Source: Planctomycetaceae bacterium | GTDB taxonomy: Bacteria; Planctomycetota; Planctomycetia; Pirellulales; Thermoguttaceae | Direction of reading: 5' to 3' | DNA: 64,000 nucleotides | Assembly (NCBI GenBank): GCA_012719125.1 | Contig: JAAYAY010000057.1 | Coordinates: forward strand, 1-64,000 | Shown here: piece by piece, positions 63,263 to 64,000 of the stretch | Position numbering within the stretch: position 1 is the first letter of the stretch | Layout of the letters: every line of letters starts with the position of its first letter | Position numbers and translations under genes: made by a program | The notes under the pieces: model-generated | Told to the model about the DNA's origin: nothing | The model's input: the letters and a program-made list of their open reading frames with translations, nothing else | Database searches by the model: none

Positions 63263-63944
63263 TCGGCCACCTCAGTGCATGGTCTTTCCGCGGAGTTTCG
63301 GCTTGGATTTTCGGGCAAGAGGCAGATGTCGCCTCCTGCCCGGAAGGCTGTTCGTTCGGCGGCCAGCGATATTGACGATTCTTCTGGGTCGGGGCAATGC
63401 CGGGGCCGGCCGCGGTCTCGATTGCCTCCCGGCTCCCGGTTCCGCTTGGCTCCCGAGAGTGTGCGGTGCGACGGCCGGCGCTCGTCCCTTTCCCGGTCAT
63501 GGTTCAGGCAAAACGCTGCCGGGTAGAATTCCCCGCCTCGATTGAGTTTCTTCGCAAGTGTCTCTTGACAATCTCAGGCGTACGCATAATCTTGAATACT
63601 TGCGGCCCGGGGGACGGTCGCAAGGCCTGTTTAGGCAGGCTCTCACTCCCCATCCCGCCTTTCTGCATGGACGCTTCTCCCGAAACCGTGGCGACGTCTG
63701 CGGTGTTCTCCCGGTCAATCTGGCAGCAATGCCTGCCATGCCGGCTCAGACACGGCACAAGAACCGAACGGTTTCCCGATATCGACGGACCGGCAGGGGT
63801 CGGGGTGCGCAGCGTGTGCCTGTTTGTCCCGTCTTCGGCGGCCCAGCCTCGGGCCGCTAACAAAACCACTGTTTGTGTGCGTAGGTGCCCGCGGGAGACT
63901 CAGCCGTGTTGCTCGGCTCTCTTGGCAGAAACGAAGCGTTAGGT
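63263..63944. other. intergenic region with one hairpin element
   Basis: A gap of 680 nt. At 63313-63341 lies a hairpin with 11-nt arms (GGGCAAGAGGC and GCCTCCTGCCC, one mismatch). Several open frames of 80-180 codons on both strands overlap each other, lack ribosome sites and match no family; none is called. Confidence 0.4.
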
Positions 63945-64000
63945 ATGAAGGTCAGACTGATTGCGTTGGATTCGGTCGAACACGACCGTAAGTTGGCTCT
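63945..64000 (+). CDS. start of a gene cut by the window edge
   Basis: Eighteen codons (MKVRLIALDSVEHDRKLA) in an open frame reach the window end. The opening resembles the first strand of FHA-domain proteins, which is a guess from very few residues. No strong ribosome site is visible (TTAGGT upstream). Identity must be taken from the adjoining sequence. Confidence 0.4.
   Translation, partial: MKVRLIALDSVEHDRKLA

Noticed and set aside
63397-63942. 181-codon frame before the window-end gene
   Set aside because: Cys- and Pro-rich translation without domain, no ribosome site, and overlaps equally poor frames on the other strand.

Overview
The window reads as high-GC chromosomal DNA from a planctomycete, most likely of the Pirellulales/Pirellulaceae type. 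That placement is inferred from gene content and intergenic repeat style, not from a marker gene. The signs are: many Tat-exported (RRxFLK) or Sec-exported carbohydrate-active proteins, a sulfatase, DUF1080/3-keto-disaccharide hydrolase, DUF2961/GH172, several PQQ-like beta-propeller proteins (one fused to a methyltransferase-like and a malectin-like domain), glycine-rich RRM proteins, FixJ-type regulators, and many palindromic or short-repeat elements between genes. No rRNA, tRNA, CRISPR array, insertion sequence or prophage was found.

Layout. 1-12.2 kb: a polysaccharide-degradation neighbourhood (GH172-like protein, two Tat-exported TIM-barrel-like proteins, a URO-D-like protein, an alpha-galactosidase-like GH, a Tat-exported beta-helix protein), then a zinc-ribbon membrane protein, a VOC/glyoxalase protein and a hypothetical. 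12.2-15.1 kb: a C-rich gene-free stretch behind a strong promoter-like sequence, a BNR-repeat protein and a small zinc-ribbon protein. 15.1-21.9 kb: a complete tripartite RND efflux system, with tetR-hlyD-rnd joined by ATGA overlaps on the minus strand and a divergent tolC; a perfect 14-bp operator palindrome lies inside the tetR promoter spacer. 22-28 kb: DUF1080 protein, YqgE/AlgH, metallophosphoesterase, small envelope proteins and SurE. 28-34.8 kb: a repeat-rich gap, then guaA, cyclophilin, NUDIX, a gluzincin-like metalloprotease, a parvulin foldase, an extremely acidic 67-aa protein and a glycine-rich RRM protein closed by a clear intrinsic terminator. 35-49.8 kb: large secreted glycosidase-like proteins, SMP-30/gluconolactonase, the 1324-aa PQQ-methyltransferase-malectin fusion, a Tat-exported PHP phosphoesterase and a second PQQ propeller. 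50-52.7 kb: an overlapping cassette of a URO-D-like protein, a Tat-exported amidohydrolase and an amidohydrolase-fold protein that has lost its metal ligands. 52.7-59.8 kb: CheW, a poly-HAMP chemoreceptor with a zinc-binding CZB motif, a GAF-PAS histidine kinase, its overlapping FixJ-type regulator and a second FixJ-type regulator. 60-60.8 kb: a TacA/TacT-like DUF1778-GNAT toxin-antitoxin pair. 60.8-64 kb: sulfatase, YidC/Oxa1-like insertase and the first codons of a gene cut by the window edge.

How the genes work together. The carbohydrate genes suggest a bacterium that desulfates and debranches complex polysaccharides outside the cytoplasm (sulfatase, GH172, alpha-galactosidase-like, GH-A clan, beta-helix lyase-like) and processes released sugars inside (DUF1080, SMP-30, URO-D-like proteins). 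The RND, chemotaxis and two-component genes handle export and sensing. The most distinctive observations are two copies of one promoter-like element, each followed by a gene-free C-rich stretch; the PQQ-methyltransferase-malectin fusion; the URO-D/amidohydrolase/pseudo-amidohydrolase cassette; the acidic protein beside the RRM protein; and at least nine different palindromic or repeat elements at gene borders.
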